Shown: one piece after another, positions 33,178 through 46,227 of the stretch
Layout: every line of letters begins with the position of its first letter
How positions within the stretch are numbered: the first letter of the stretch is position 1
DNA from: Ceratorhiza oryzae-sativae
Taxonomy: Eukaryota; Basidiomycota; Agaricomycetes; Cantharellales; Ceratobasidiaceae
Length of the DNA: 64,000 bases
Reading direction: 5' to 3'
Assembly: GCA_030998015.1 (NCBI GenBank)
Contig: JARWMV010000234.1
Span: forward strand, 682,001-746,000
Made by a program: the position numbers and the translations under genes
Notes under the pieces: generated by a model
Databases searched by the model: none
Seen by the model: the letters and a program-made list of their open reading frames with translations, nothing else
Told to the model about the DNA's origin: nothing

Positions 33178-33578
33178 ATGACAAGTCAAGGCGACGTGTT
33201 TGAGCTATATGACCTCAAAGTCGAAGTAATTTGTCCACCTGGGGCTCGAATCATGTGCGGTGCTAAACCCGGTGATTGCTTCACCCTTCAAGGAGAAATG
33301 CTGCATCTTCCTCCAGGCCAAGGTTTTTCTATCTACTCCCTCAGTGAGTACGGGTGACACTCTCCCTGCCGCTACGATTGACCGATTGTTGTCCAGGTGC
33401 GGTCTTGCCACTGCTGGCAGCGAAGCAACGACCAACGCACAAAAATGATTGGATGACAAGCGACGCAGAGGTTGCATGCCCCGATCCACACTGCCCATCC
33501 AAACTCCGAATAATAAGAACTGGATTACGCACATTCAAGCATAGCGAAACGACGGTAGTCCCTCTCGCAAAAGAATAA
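33178..33578 (+). CDS. TIGR04076-like cysteine-containing protein
   Basis: A small protein of two exons (33178-33343 and 33397-33578, 115 residues). It reads YDLKVEVICPPGARIMCGAK, then PGDCFTLQGEMLHLPPGQGF and SIYSLSAVLPLLAAKQR, then CPDPHCPSKLRIIRTG. The K-V-E-V, C-x(n)-G-D-x-F and PPGQGFSIYSLSAVLPLL pattern is that of the TIGR04076 family, common in fungi and bacteria with no assigned role. Several conserved cysteines (CPDPHCP) suggest metal binding or a disulfide. The first ATG in frame is 33178; the frame is open upstream but without an ATG. No membrane segment or signal peptide is visible. Confidence 0.7.
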
Positions 33579-33934
33579 TCCAGCATCCAGTAGACCTATT
33601 TGGTTATTAGAGTAGTTTCAATTCGTATTTTAAAATTTCAGGGATATGGTATCATATATAAGCTTGAGTATCCGCCGAATATATCATATTTTTGTAATAC
33701 CGTTACTTGCGAGTGTGGTTGCTTCAGTCCGGTCCATGGATTCGGCCGGTGCCAAAGACAAATATAATCGTTCGATTTCGATAAGATTAGATCTTACCAA
33801 GTCATCATCTTTCGATTCAATCAGTTAAAATCTCCTACGGTCCCACCACATCCACTTTCCTGAACATCGACTTGGTTCGTTTGAGCTCTCCAAATATTGT
33901 ATTTTGGCTGTACCGACCACAACTAGCAGTAACT
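33579..33934. other. Intergenic, AT-rich
   Basis: About 350 bases, AT-rich, between two genes on the same strand. It should hold the end of one transcript and the promoter of argininosuccinate lyase. No separate feature seen. Confidence 0.4.
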
Positions 33935-35653
<1,719 letters not shown>

Positions 35654-36394
35654 AAGTAACAACGGCGTGTAAATTTAATCATACTGCAGCTCCTTACGGT
35701 CATCAGCCGATCTCATCCTGCACTTGGAACAAACTGAGGAAGGGTCGGTAGTGCTTCTGATCCATGCTTACGACCGCTGTCCAGCTGGTTCCTTGCGCTC
35801 GCTTGCCCCTCCCATAAAGTACCGCCGAGAAGCGTCTTCCTCAGGATGTGTGAGTGGTGGGCAAGCTATTTTGGCTCTCTCCTATGACGCAGCATTTTAA
35901 GGTATTGTCCAGATTGTTTGAAAGCTGGTATAGCACCGCGGTTATTCCGGCGCTTGAACGTTGTTGGTATTGAGGGGAAGGCGGATCATTATTTCTGCCA
36001 ACTCTGCCAACCACGACTGGCCACCAGTGGCCGGACCGCCCGAGAAATTTAGAACCACATCCTTCCATTACAAACTGTCACTCCAATTTTCTCATGTATT
36101 GGCTATATTTTTTTCCGTTCTTTTTGTAGCCTTTCTCCGGCTACGCGATGCAAGAACCACCAAACATCCATAAGCCCAATATAGATTCTCAAGCGGTTTC
36201 CAGTCACTTGACCCCCAGCCTCACTACCATGCTTGGCTATTATTCCGCGGTTAAGTGCGACTACGGAGCTCTGAGCTTGTCGAGAGTTATGTGCCGGTTC
36301 CGAGGAGCTGTATAAAAATGGCTGCTGCGCTCGCAATGTTCAGCCATCCAACTCGTGTAGATCTTTCTTGGTTAACTTTTGAAGTGAAGACATC
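35654..36394. other. Intergenic with GH43 promoter
   Basis: About 740 bases. Apart from the TATAAAA at 36311-36317 nothing coding is visible. It should contain control sites for the secreted hydrolase, but I cannot identify CreA- or Xyr-type sites with confidence. Confidence 0.4.
36311..36317 (+). promoter_or_regulatory. TATA box of the GH43 gene
   Basis: TATAAAA in GAGCTGTATAAAAATGG, 84 bases upstream of the split start codon at 36395. The ATG directly after it (36318) gives only a short dead frame. Confidence 0.45.
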
Positions 36395-38167
36395 AGTGAG
36401 TTATTTGACCGCACTTGATATCTTCTCAATTGAACGCATTGATTTGCAGTGCGGTTCTGCTCTGCCCTCGTAGGGGCATTTTCGGCTGTATTATCTGTTG
36501 CAGCGTTCAGCAACCCCGTCATATGGCAAGACCTTGCCGATCTTGATGTTCGTCGTGTCGACAATGTCTACTACTACTCCGCCTCAACTATGCATTACTC
36601 GCCCGGCGCGCCAATTCTGCGCTCGTATGACCTGTTTAACTGGGAATACATCGGCCACTCTGTTCCCAGCCTTGACTTTGGTAGTAGCGCCTATGATCTG
36701 GCATCAGGTACGCGTGCGTACGTGAAGGGGATATGGGCATCATTCTTTGGATACAATTCGCCAAAGAAGACCTGGTACTGGGGAGGCTGCATTGGATTCG
36801 GGAAAACATACATATACTCGTCACCAGCCGTGACAGGACCATGGTCCCAGTTGACAGTTCTGAACAAGGTGCGTACGGCGGACTATTCCGGTTGTGCATG
36901 ACTAAATATATACATCAGTGTTACTACGACTGTGGTCTCCTGGTTGACGATGACGGGACTATGTATGTCTCGTATATTTCCAACAACAACGTATGGGTCG
37001 CTCAGCTGTCATCGGATGGCAAGTCAGAGGTCAAGTCTCAACAAATTTACGTACCCCCTTCGGATATTGGTAGGCCTTTGTCTTACAAATTCGAACTGGA
37101 ATCGGCTTAAACTCCCCTTAGGCTATCTCGAAGGATCCCGCATGTACAAACGCAACGGCATATACTACATCCTTCTCACCAAGCCTGCTTCAGCTGAATA
37201 TACCCTTAAGGCGAGTAGCCCATTCGGTTCTTACACCATCAAGAATCTCGTCAACGGCCTTGCATCACCCGGTGGGGTCAATGGCGGAAATCCACATCAA
37301 GGTGGCTTGGTGGACACCCCTAGTGGGCAGTGGTACTACATGGCGTTCATCGATGCATATCCTGGTGGCCGCATCCCAGTTCTTGCGCCAGTCACATGGG
37401 GCTCCGATGGTTTCCCTGCGGTCACGGTAAGCACAAGCCCGTCGCGTCCCTTCAACGTTCACATTTTCTGACTGGGAACGACTCAGCTCGTAAACGGCAA
37501 GTGGGGCGACTCTTACAGTGATCCGGCCACCGCTCACCCGGTTGGTTCGCTCACTGGCTTTGATAATTTCACCACATCCTCCCTCGGCCCTCAATGGGAG
37601 TGGAACCATAACCCAGATACCTCCAAGTTCTCCGTTGGCTCCGGGCTGGTCCTTAACACCGCGACTGTGACGACGGATCTATACCAGGCTCGTAATACCC
37701 TATCTCATCGTATCTTAGGGCCAATTAGCACGGCAACGATCAAGCTGAATTATGCAAACATGAAGGACGGTGATCGCGCTGGTCTCGCAATGCTGCGAGA
37801 CTCGTCCGCATGGGTTGGCGTTCGCCGAGATGGGGGTGCATACACCGTTGCAATGGTGAACGGGCTTACGATGGACTCGAACTGGAATACAGCATCTACG
37901 GGTAGCGCGGTCGCGAGTGCATCTATCAGTGGGGGCACGATCTGGCTACGGGTAACAGCGGATATCCGCCCATCAGGGACGAAGCAGGCCAGCTTTTCGT
38001 ATAGCACGGATGGAAGCAGTTTCAAGGCAATTGGGTCTTCGTTCACAATGAATAACGCCTGGCAGTTCTTCATGGGGTATCGATTTGGGATCTTCAACTA
38101 CGCGACGAGCGCGCTCGGTGGGAAAGTCACTATTTCTAGCTTCCAGCTAAGCTCTGGATCAGGCTAA
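36395..38167 (+). CDS. Secreted glycoside hydrolase family 43 (xylosidase/arabinofuranosidase-like)
   Basis: A predicted secreted enzyme that trims arabinose- or xylose-containing plant polysaccharides. The signal peptide reads MRFCSALVGAFSAVLSVAAF. The five-bladed propeller starts NPVIWQDLADLDVRRVDNVY, with the family's catalytic Asp (DLD), and the general acid lies in GYLEGSRMYKRNGIYYI. A beta-sandwich domain (GH43 C2 / concanavalin-like) fills the last 200 residues, from FDNFTTSSLGPQWEW to FGIFNYATSALGGKVTISSF. Introns follow NK, DI and AVT. The start codon itself is split: A at 36395, then a 54-nt intron (36396-36449), then TG at 36450-36451. This is the only way I find to give the signal peptide an ATG. 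Exact substrate unknown. Confidence 0.85.
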
Positions 38168-38817
38168 ACGTAACCCCTGTAATTTGTCCGAAGAATTCAT
38201 TTTATCCCCATACGGTAGCGCTGCCGATTCGAGGTGTGAGGGACTAAATCTTTGATTGAAGGGCACTGTTCAATAGTAACAGCAAATGCCATATAAGTCT
38301 AGAAATGACCCTACTCCTATTATTCACCGTTTGTAGTCCAGCTGCAATAGTACCTTACCAGTCGTTTTATCCAACGGGTTTATGTGAAATAACATAATGG
38401 GAGCTGGGGTAGAAACATCCAGAGTGCGTTTGGATCTCGGGTTATTTGGCGAGATTTTTTAAGGCACTGGGCTCCCACCACCACAACTATTGCTCATTCA
38501 TGCTTTATGGGCACCATTGTTTGGTTAAATTGACCTTCAGCCTTTCTCAGCCAGAACTGGAGAATCTCATCTCCTTAAAAAAAAAACCAGCTACTGAAAT
38601 TCATTTTACTGTTGAAGAGGAAGGAGAAAGGCTCAGTGATCGATGGGAGCTACCTGAGCTGCAATGAATATTGGGTAATCCATTGGACCCTGTTGGAGAA
38701 CCCTCGATCGCTAATGAACCCAGCATGACGTATTCCGTTGCTTCAATCGCAGCCACCACAACTATTATTCTCGCTTTCCCCTCATTTTATTTCTAATACA
38801 CAATATATCTCTATAAT
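38168..38817. other. Intergenic, no gene seen
   Basis: About 650 bases between two plus-strand genes, containing an A-run at 38578-38586. A 73-codon open frame at 38446-38667 has no family match. The region just before the ligase ATG is AT-rich (ACACAATATATCTCTATAATATG) and may act as its core promoter. Confidence 0.4.
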
Positions 38818-41787
38818 ATGACGAAGCGGTCCGCTTCCCCTGCTCAGTCCTCTTCAAAAACCAAGAGGGTGAAAACCGCAGCCAGTAACCAACAAACCAT
38901 TCGATCATTCTTTGTCAAATCAACCGTACAGACCAACAAAGCCCGCGGAATCACTATTGACAACAAAGATATTGAGTCTCAAGTCATTGACCTTTGTTTA
39001 GACGACGATGAACAAGATGACCACCCCTCGTCCGGCGATGCGGACGTCGAGCCCCCAAAGCCGGTCCCAATAGTCGTGAAAGACACAGCTCTTCCAAATA
39101 ATTTCACAGTGACAGGCAGTAGTACTACTATCGAGGCTATTTCGGCTACAGCAGCTCAAGCAGTCACCACCTTCCCCGACCTAACGATAGACCCTCTCTT
39201 GTTCTCGCTCTCTCCGTGTCCTTGGCCATCTAACACGCCCGCACCATATGCATTTCTCGTCCATGCGCTCGTCGCACTTTCATCAACTCGATCAAGAATA
39301 ACTATTACCAACACGCTCGTTAATACTCTTCGGATACTTGTTCGGTACGATGCAAAACGATCGCTTCTACCTGCAGTGTACATGTTGAGTAACTGCCTCG
39401 CGCCGAGTTATGAGGGTGTGGAGATGAACGTCGGACCGAGTGTTATTACCAAGGCTGTCCAGAGTGTCAGTGGGATGACTGCTGCTGCGTTGAGGAGCTT
39501 GTTTCATAAACTTGGTAAGTGTTTGTGCCTTTTTGTGATTCGATGGACTAGAATTGGGGATGCAGGTGACGCAGGAGACGTTGCGCATACCGCTAAATCC
39601 TCTCTTCGCACTCTCCGACCGGTTCCGCCACTTCTCCTACCCTCAGTTTTCTCTCAACTCCTCAAAATAAGCTCGCTCAAAGGTCAAGCGTCCTCTAAAA
39701 ACAAACAAGCGATTGTCGAAAAGCTTTTAGTCGCAGCGCGTGGGGAGGAAGTGCGATACCTTGTTCGGACGCTGAGCTTGCACCTCCGTGTGGGCGCCGT
39801 CCGAACCACTATTTTAACAGCGCTCGGGCGGGCTTTAGTTCTTACGTCTCCAAGCGGGGAAGGGTGGTCTGCCATTAGCACAGAAGAAAAAGGGCGGAAA
39901 GGAAAGGGCAAGGGAAAAGACAAGGAGATTAACCCAGAGCGTGAGGCGATTACGCAAAAGATGAGTTGGGCTGAAGGCCTGCTGAAGCAGGTCTATGTCC
40001 AACATCCACATTTCGGCCATATTGTTGATGCCCTGTTGGATGTTGGTTTGGAAGGTTTGGAAGACAAAGTTCAGCTCTCTGTCGGTAAGTACCCGGATTC
40101 ATTAACTTTTTCATGGACGCTAACCAGATGGAACGATGCAGGAATACCACTTCATCCTACCCTCGGTTCACCAACACGATCTCTGGATGAGATATATGAA
40201 CGTCTCGGCGATTTGGCTTTTTCGGCAGAGTTCAAATATGATGGTCAACGTGTACAAGTGCATGCCCAACGAGTACCAAGCGAGGCAACGGTTTCTGTGA
40301 GGCTGTTCAGTCGGCATCTAGAAGACATGACTCCTAAAGTAAGTTTGTCGTCTCTTCAATCCAATTACATATACCTAGCCCTTGAAAGTATCCAGACATT
40401 GTGCATATGGCCAAAACGTTGATCACTCGCTCAGGCTCGCTGAATTCGTTTATTCTTGATGCGGAGGTTGTTGCAGTGGACCCGCACACTGGATCGCTTC
40501 GAACTTTCCAAGAGTTATCGAATAGACCTAGAAAGGACGTGAGTCTCAAGGATATCAAAGTTGTTGTATGCGTTTATGCGTTCGATTTGATGTATTTGAA
40601 TGGCGAGGTATGTGCTTCTCTTATCACTCTAGAAACACAAGACCAAATTGAAGCAGCCCCTGTTGCGCAAACCCTTTCGAGAAAGACGTCAACTTCTCCG
40701 AGACTGGTTTCCGCCGTTCGTCTCCGATGACCCATTTTGTTCGAGGCTTGCGCACGTAGAGAGCGTAGAGAGTGAGTCTGGGCGTGAAGTAGTCGAAGAG
40801 TTTTGGGAAAGGGCGGTGGAGAGCCAGTGCGAAGGTCTGATGATCAAGGTGCGTAATTATGCTTGCCGGATGAGCAAAGGCTAAGGAGTGCGTAGTTGCT
40901 CGACAGCGGAGAGGCAGTCGAAATCGAGGAGAGCCCCCAAGTCAGGGAAAAAGGAAAGAGCAGGAAAAAGCCGCTTCCTGCGACGTACGAACCAGGTGAA
41001 CACGCCAGCTATTTGCTCATACTTATACTCAATTAATTGGTTGTAGACAAGCGCACGTCAGCATGGCTCAAGCTAAAGAAGGATTATGTCGACGGGTTGG
41101 GTGATTCCTTGGATCTGGTACCTATCGGTGGGTGGTACGGTATCGGACGCAAAGCTGGGTGGTGGTCCCCAATCCTGCTGGCTCTTTGGGATCCGCGAGT
41201 GGACAAGTTTGTGGGCGTGTGCAAATGCATGAGCGGATTTTCGGATGCCTTTTACAAGGTCAGCCCATCAAAGTGTAATCTTCGTGTAACAGAATTAATC
41301 GTGGAAGGCAGAGTCTAAATGAGCGGTATTCGGAAGAGCTAGGAACGTGCTCAAAGGTTCCATATGCGGATGTGGACACAAACGGGGAGTAGATGCGTGT
41401 TTGATCGAGGCTCATAGACTCATACATTTCGGGTGTAGGTCTCGTGCCCAAGGCCTGGTTCAAACCGAGTGAAGTTTGGGAGATCAAAGGCGCCGAGTAG
41501 GTTCTTTCACAGGACTGAGGTATTTACATACAACTGAGGTGATGAAATGAAGCATTACGGTCTCGCCCGTGTCGCAGGCTGCCAAGGGACTAGTTGCGGG
41601 GGATCGGGGGTTGAGTTTACGGTTTCCTCGGTTTCTGCGCGTACGCGAGGACAAGAGCTTGACTGACGCAAGCGGGCCCGATTTTCTGGCGGGGCTGTGG
41701 AGGAAGCAAGAGGGGAGAGGCGGCGGGGCAGACGAGGGAGAACTTGTAGACGCAGAGTCTGAGAGCGAGGAGAGCGAGTCTGAGTGA
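38818..41787 (+). CDS. CDC9: ATP-dependent DNA ligase I
   Basis: Joins Okazaki fragments and repair nicks in the nucleus. The N-terminus has a basic stretch (KTKRVKT) and a PCNA-binding box, QQTIRSFF, near residue 27. The DNA-binding domain follows (LRPVPPLLLPSVFSQLLKIS). The nucleotidyltransferase active site reads AEFKYDGQRVQVHAQ with the adenylated Lys in KYDG. Later motifs are SRHLEDMTPKYPDIV, DAEVVAVDP, CVYAFDLMYLNGE, CEGLMIK and TSAWLKLKKDYVDGLGDSLD (motif V). The C-terminal OB domain includes AWFKPSEVWEIKGADITVSP and FPRFLRVREDKS, then an acidic tail. Nine or so introns. One junction near 41387-41448 does not keep frame with any usual splice, see findings. Otherwise complete at about 880 residues. 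Confidence 0.9.
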
Positions 41788-41887
41788 AATAAATGCGGCT
41801 TGGTTGGTCTTGATCTAAGCGCCAAACACAATAAAACCAGGGGCAGCCACTTTAGCTCAGGGCGGCGTGCTTCAAACGGACGGCGAT

Positions 41888-44180
41888 ATGTCTCGCATTC
41901 CGATATCGACCCATCCATCTCACCTGTCGTCGCCGAGCAGGTCCCATCCAGACACGCCGACGTCGCCTCACAACCACCACGTGTCGATGGCGAGCAACTT
42001 GTCTGGCGGCAATGTCTCTGACACCCGCCGCAAGCAGAGCAAGCGCGATGAGGTATGTACGAGCGATGTACGCCTGCCTATGTGCTGATGTTGGGGCAGG
42101 CAATCAGAAAGAAAATTGAGGGAGAGTTGTCCCGCAAACGGACGATCTCGACAGGGGTTCACAAGTCGCGCAAGGCAGGCAAATCGGCAGCCGCCAAGGG
42201 CACTGTCGCAGCACTCAAGCCGAGCGCGGCATTGACCGTGCCTGAGTCGATCACCGTGTCGGATGCGAGCCAGCTGTGTGCGGCCAAGCGTACTGACTGT
42301 GTGCTCGTTGTGGATGAGGAGGAAGGTCTCAGCGGCATTTTTACCGCCAAGGATCTTGCGTTCCGGGTATGCATATCTCTCTCTCGCTATATGGCTTGGG
42401 CTCATCGATGTCAGGTCACCGCCGAGGGCCTCGATCCACGAGTCACTCCTGTGAGCGCGATTATGACTCGCGGCCCGATGGTCACTCGCGACACGACAAG
42501 CGCGACTGAGGCGTTGCAGCTTATGGTCCAGCGCGGATTCCGCCATCTTGTATGTAGCCGCATCATTTTCAATTGTTGGTATTGATGTTCCGGCAGCCCG
42601 TATGCAACGAAGATGGAAACGTTGTAGGCTTGCTTGACATCACCAAAGTTTTCCATGAAGCGCTTGACAAGGTCGAACGCGGCTCTTCGGCCTCGGCCAA
42701 ACTCCATGCAGCGCTTGAAGGCGTCCAATCCGAGCTCGGAAACGGCATGAACACGAACCCGCAGGCAATGGCAATGATGTCCTATGTCGCTTCGTTGCGC
42801 GAAAAGACGGCTCTTCCGGATCTTACTACCCTCATGGACGCACGCACTCAACCAGCAATGGTCAACCCACGTACTACCGTGCGTGAGGCTGCGAAACTGA
42901 TGAAAGAGAACCGGACGACGGCTGTTTGTGTGATGGAGCCCGGTCAGCAGGGGGGGCATGCAAAGATCGTCGGCATCTTTACGAGCAAGGATGTTGTTTT
43001 GCGCGTAATTGCCGCCGGACTTGATCCTGGACGGTGCAGTGTCGTGAGGGTCATGACGCCTCATCCTGACGTCGCCGAGCCGACGATGACTGTGCACGAT
43101 GCACTTAAGAAGATGTATAGTGAGTAATTTGATGCTCTGCATTGGATGGTGCCTGAACGTGTCTTAGATGGACGCTATCTCAACTTGCCAGTCGTTGATC
43201 CCGAAGGCAGGCTTGTGGCTATCGTCGATGTCCTTAAACTCACATACGCCACTCTTGAGCAGGTAGGCGTTTTTAGATGTCCCAATTATAGCTGGCACTT
43301 ACCACACGACCAGATTAACTCACTCAGCGGCGCGGACACAAATAATGAAGCAGAAGCAGGGCCCATGTGGGGTCGTTTTTTCGAGTCATTTGCTCATGCC
43401 GATGACAATGAGTCTGCCATCTCCGGTTCAAACATGCCAACCGACAACCATTCATCCCATTTTCCCGATCCTAACCGACTCGGTGTCGGCCGCTCTCCGC
43501 ACTCGGAGCTCCGCCCTGACGATTCAGCGTCGGCCATTGACGAACAACATCATCATCATGGCTCGCTACTCGAGTCGGGACACGGAATGGAACCCATTGA
43601 TGACGGCACGTACGTTTTTAAGTTCCGAACCCCGAGCGGACGCACGCACCGATTCCAGGCGCGCCACGACAATCTCGAAAATTTACGAGACATTATCGCA
43701 GGCAAACTTTCGACGGACCCGTTCTTTGAAGTTCCTGAAGACGCGCCAGCGGATTATCCCCGTCCGGACCCGCTCGACTTTACCATTTCGTACACTGACG
43801 CGGATGGAGACACGGTTGAGATTAGTGCGGATTCAGATGTAACTGACGCGGTTCGCAACGCCCGACAATCTAAGGAGGACCGGGTGATCATCTATATTCA
43901 CGGTGGTAAAGCTTGGGACCTCGCCGGCCAAAAGGACGCGGGTAAGAAGGCCGAAGAGTCTGTTCGAGCTGCTCGGGAAGAAGTTCGACTGGTTGAGAAG
44001 ACCGAGACCAAGGTCGCCGATTCTATGTCGACCCCTGGACATCCGCATGCGCACCTACCCGAGGATGACAAGTTGTTCGGAGTTATGCCAAGGGACATGG
44101 TTCTCCCTGCGAGTGTTGGGTTCTTGGGTGTAGTTATCATTGCGGTCTTTGCGTTGTCGAGGTCGTCTTCTAGATACTAA
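41888..44180 (+). CDS. CBS-domain and PB1-domain membrane-anchored protein (S. pombe Mug70-like)
   Basis: A protein with four CBS motifs in two Bateman modules, then a PB1 domain and a C-terminal membrane anchor. CBS modules bind adenine nucleotides and often sense energy state; PB1 domains pair with other PB1 proteins. Visible CBS blocks are VPESITVSDASQLCAAKRTD, VSAIMTRGPMVTRDTTSATE, LMVQRGFRHLPVCNEDGNVV, TTLMDARTQPAMVNPRTTVR and VVRVMTPHPDVAEPTMTVHD. The PB1 part reads YVFKFRTPSGRTHRFQ and FTISYTDADGDTVEISADSD. The tail VLPASVGFLGVVIIAVFAL is a single hydrophobic helix. Introns fall after KRDE, FR, RHL, KMY and LEQ. Start ATG at 41888 (MSRIPISTHP), stop TAA 44178-44180. Same layout as the fission-yeast meiotic protein Mug70, whose role is poorly known. 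Confidence 0.88.
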
Positions 44181-44458
44181 GGATAGGCACGAGTGTGACA
44201 AGCTGGTATATAACGCCTTTCCTTTTGATTTGTCTATAAATCTTCTCAATGTAAATTTTCCATGGATATAGATTGCCTATAATGTCCCGAATGGTATTTC
44301 AGTCTTGGCTGCTTGAGACAATCAAAACAATTGCTTAACCTTACGGAGTGCTAGTTTGATCTCCTACAAAAGTCGAATTTGATGCGAGCACATTAATTAG
44401 CGCCACGTGACTTTCGCGTCATATTCCCGCCTGCCACTGAACGACGACGATTACTCTC

Positions 44459-45996
44459 ATGTCGGATGCAGAAATAGACGCGCTGGTGAGCCAGGGCCAT
44501 TTGTTTATTCGGATTAATACCGCATACTAAACAGATATCTTGGCAAGGCGCACGCGGTGTTTGATGCGATGCTCGAGGACGTTGTGGTTGGCATAGCGCT
44601 TGATGAGCATAAGGCTGGGCTAAGGAATCAGTCAGTATGTGGAGTATGTCATACAAGGTGAGTCCACGTTGTGATTTTGTATACAGATCGAGCTCTAATT
44701 GTTGTTCGTGCAGGTGCCGGCTTGAAGGTGTGTGGTCCGAGGCGTCAAGGAACCCAAGGTGTACTAATTCGACACGTTTGGGGAAAAGATCATGTTAACG
44801 GCGCTGTCAACAGCGGGACATCTGGAGCATCGGCCAATGGTGCGACGAATGGGACGTCCAATGGGAATGGAGCCAAGGGCGAGATGCCAGTGTTGTTAGA
44901 TTGTATCAAGTGTGAGCGACAGGTAAGTACCTTATTACGTTACACCATGAGCCTCTTCCCAACAATTATCCATATAGGTTACTCCGAATCGGTATGCCTC
45001 TCATCTTGCGACCTGTCTTGGACTTGGGAATACACGCCGGACGGCACCGAGAAATACAGCAGGGAAAGGCCGGTATGAACATATCTCTATTTTCCGTTAC
45101 TACTGAACTAATGGATTTATTGTGGTTTGTTCAACAGAGCTAGTGCAGACTCAGGTGCTGGGACCCCTGCTCGGTCTGGGAGTGCAAACGGTACCCCCGA
45201 AGAGTCAGGAACTGCGGCGCCGGCTGCGAAACCCAAAGCAGCGCCGAAAAAGAAAAAGAGTGAGCCTTTTGTGTTGTGTCAATGAGGCGAGGATGGACTT
45301 GAGAACGGGTTTTGCAGAGGCTGATACAGCAGACTCGGCAAATGGGAACAATAAGCGCGAAGGCGCTGAACCTACGAAGCAACCAAGCAAAGCGAAGAAG
45401 CAGAAGGTCGGAAAAGGTGCGATCACCTCGAACAAGTTGAGGCGTGCTTTTTACCAATACCCTGTACAATGTTGTAGCTGCGAACGGGAAACCGCTTTCA
45501 TTTCAGCCGGCCGATTTGGAGGAATCGGCTACGGTACGTTACGCGGAGCTCATTTCCTTACTCGCAAACCATTGATTTTGAGCTTCCCAGGTTTCAATTC
45601 CTTCTCCCTCACCGAGCAAGACGTCTACTGTGACACGAGTGCCGTCAAAGCTGCAAAACTCCCAAACTCCTATCTCACCCGCTGCCTCAAATTCCACCAC
45701 GACCACGCCAACACACACTCCCCAAATGGCGCCTGCTGCACCTCCTCCGAGAATTATCCGTGGCACAGGCCCACCACGACCTTTGCTTGGCCGTGGCCCG
45801 TCTGTGCCTCGAACTACTGGTGTGATTGGTGCGTTTTTGTGCCACCCATTTCTTTTCTTGCACTGATGTCAAGCGTGGTTGTGTAGACAAAGCTCCGCCT
45901 CCACCGGTTCGTCAATCAAGTAAGACCCGCACGGAGCCGGACGGAGATTTGGATGATCTTGTGGATACCGCCTCGGATTCGTCAGATGATACCTAA
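44459..45996 (+). CDS. SGF11: SAGA-associated factor Sgf11 (deubiquitinase module)
   Basis: Sgf11 is the small zinc-finger subunit that activates Ubp8 in the SAGA histone H2B deubiquitinase module. Exon 1 encodes MSDAEIDAL. Exon 2 gives the N-terminal helix AHAVFDAMLEDVVVGIALDE, which pairs with Sus1. After a Gly/Asn/Ser-rich spacer comes the Sgf11-type zinc finger: CIKCERQ spliced to VTPNRYASHLATCLGLG, giving C-x2-C...H-x3-C, followed by the basic arm NTRRTAPRNTAGKGR that contacts the nucleosome acidic patch. The rest is Lys-rich then Pro/Thr-rich low complexity (KPKAAPKKKKKADTADS) and ends in an acidic tail (DLDDLVDTASDSSDDT). It is longer than yeast Sgf11 because of this C-terminal extension. 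About eight introns; the boundaries in the spacer are less sure. Confidence 0.82.
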
Positions 45997-46227
45997 ACCC
46001 AGTAATTGGAATATTTGTTTCTTCTAGTGTTATTGTTACCCTGCTTTCATTTGTACCACTCTTCTTCTATGTTGTTTCTTGGTTTTGTACTAATACGCTG
46101 GGGTCCCTATTATTTGTTATGTTGCCAAGGCTCAATGCAAGAAAGCCAATTATCTTAATGAAAGTAGCTAGGACTAGCATACACCCAAGGAATAAGACCA
46201 CTCCACATCCCTAAAAGACCAGCCCAA

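Noticed and set aside
36318..36470. ATG directly after the TATA box as start of the GH43 gene
   Set aside because: After the only good splice (36396-36449) this frame runs into TAG within eight codons and does not yield the signal peptide.
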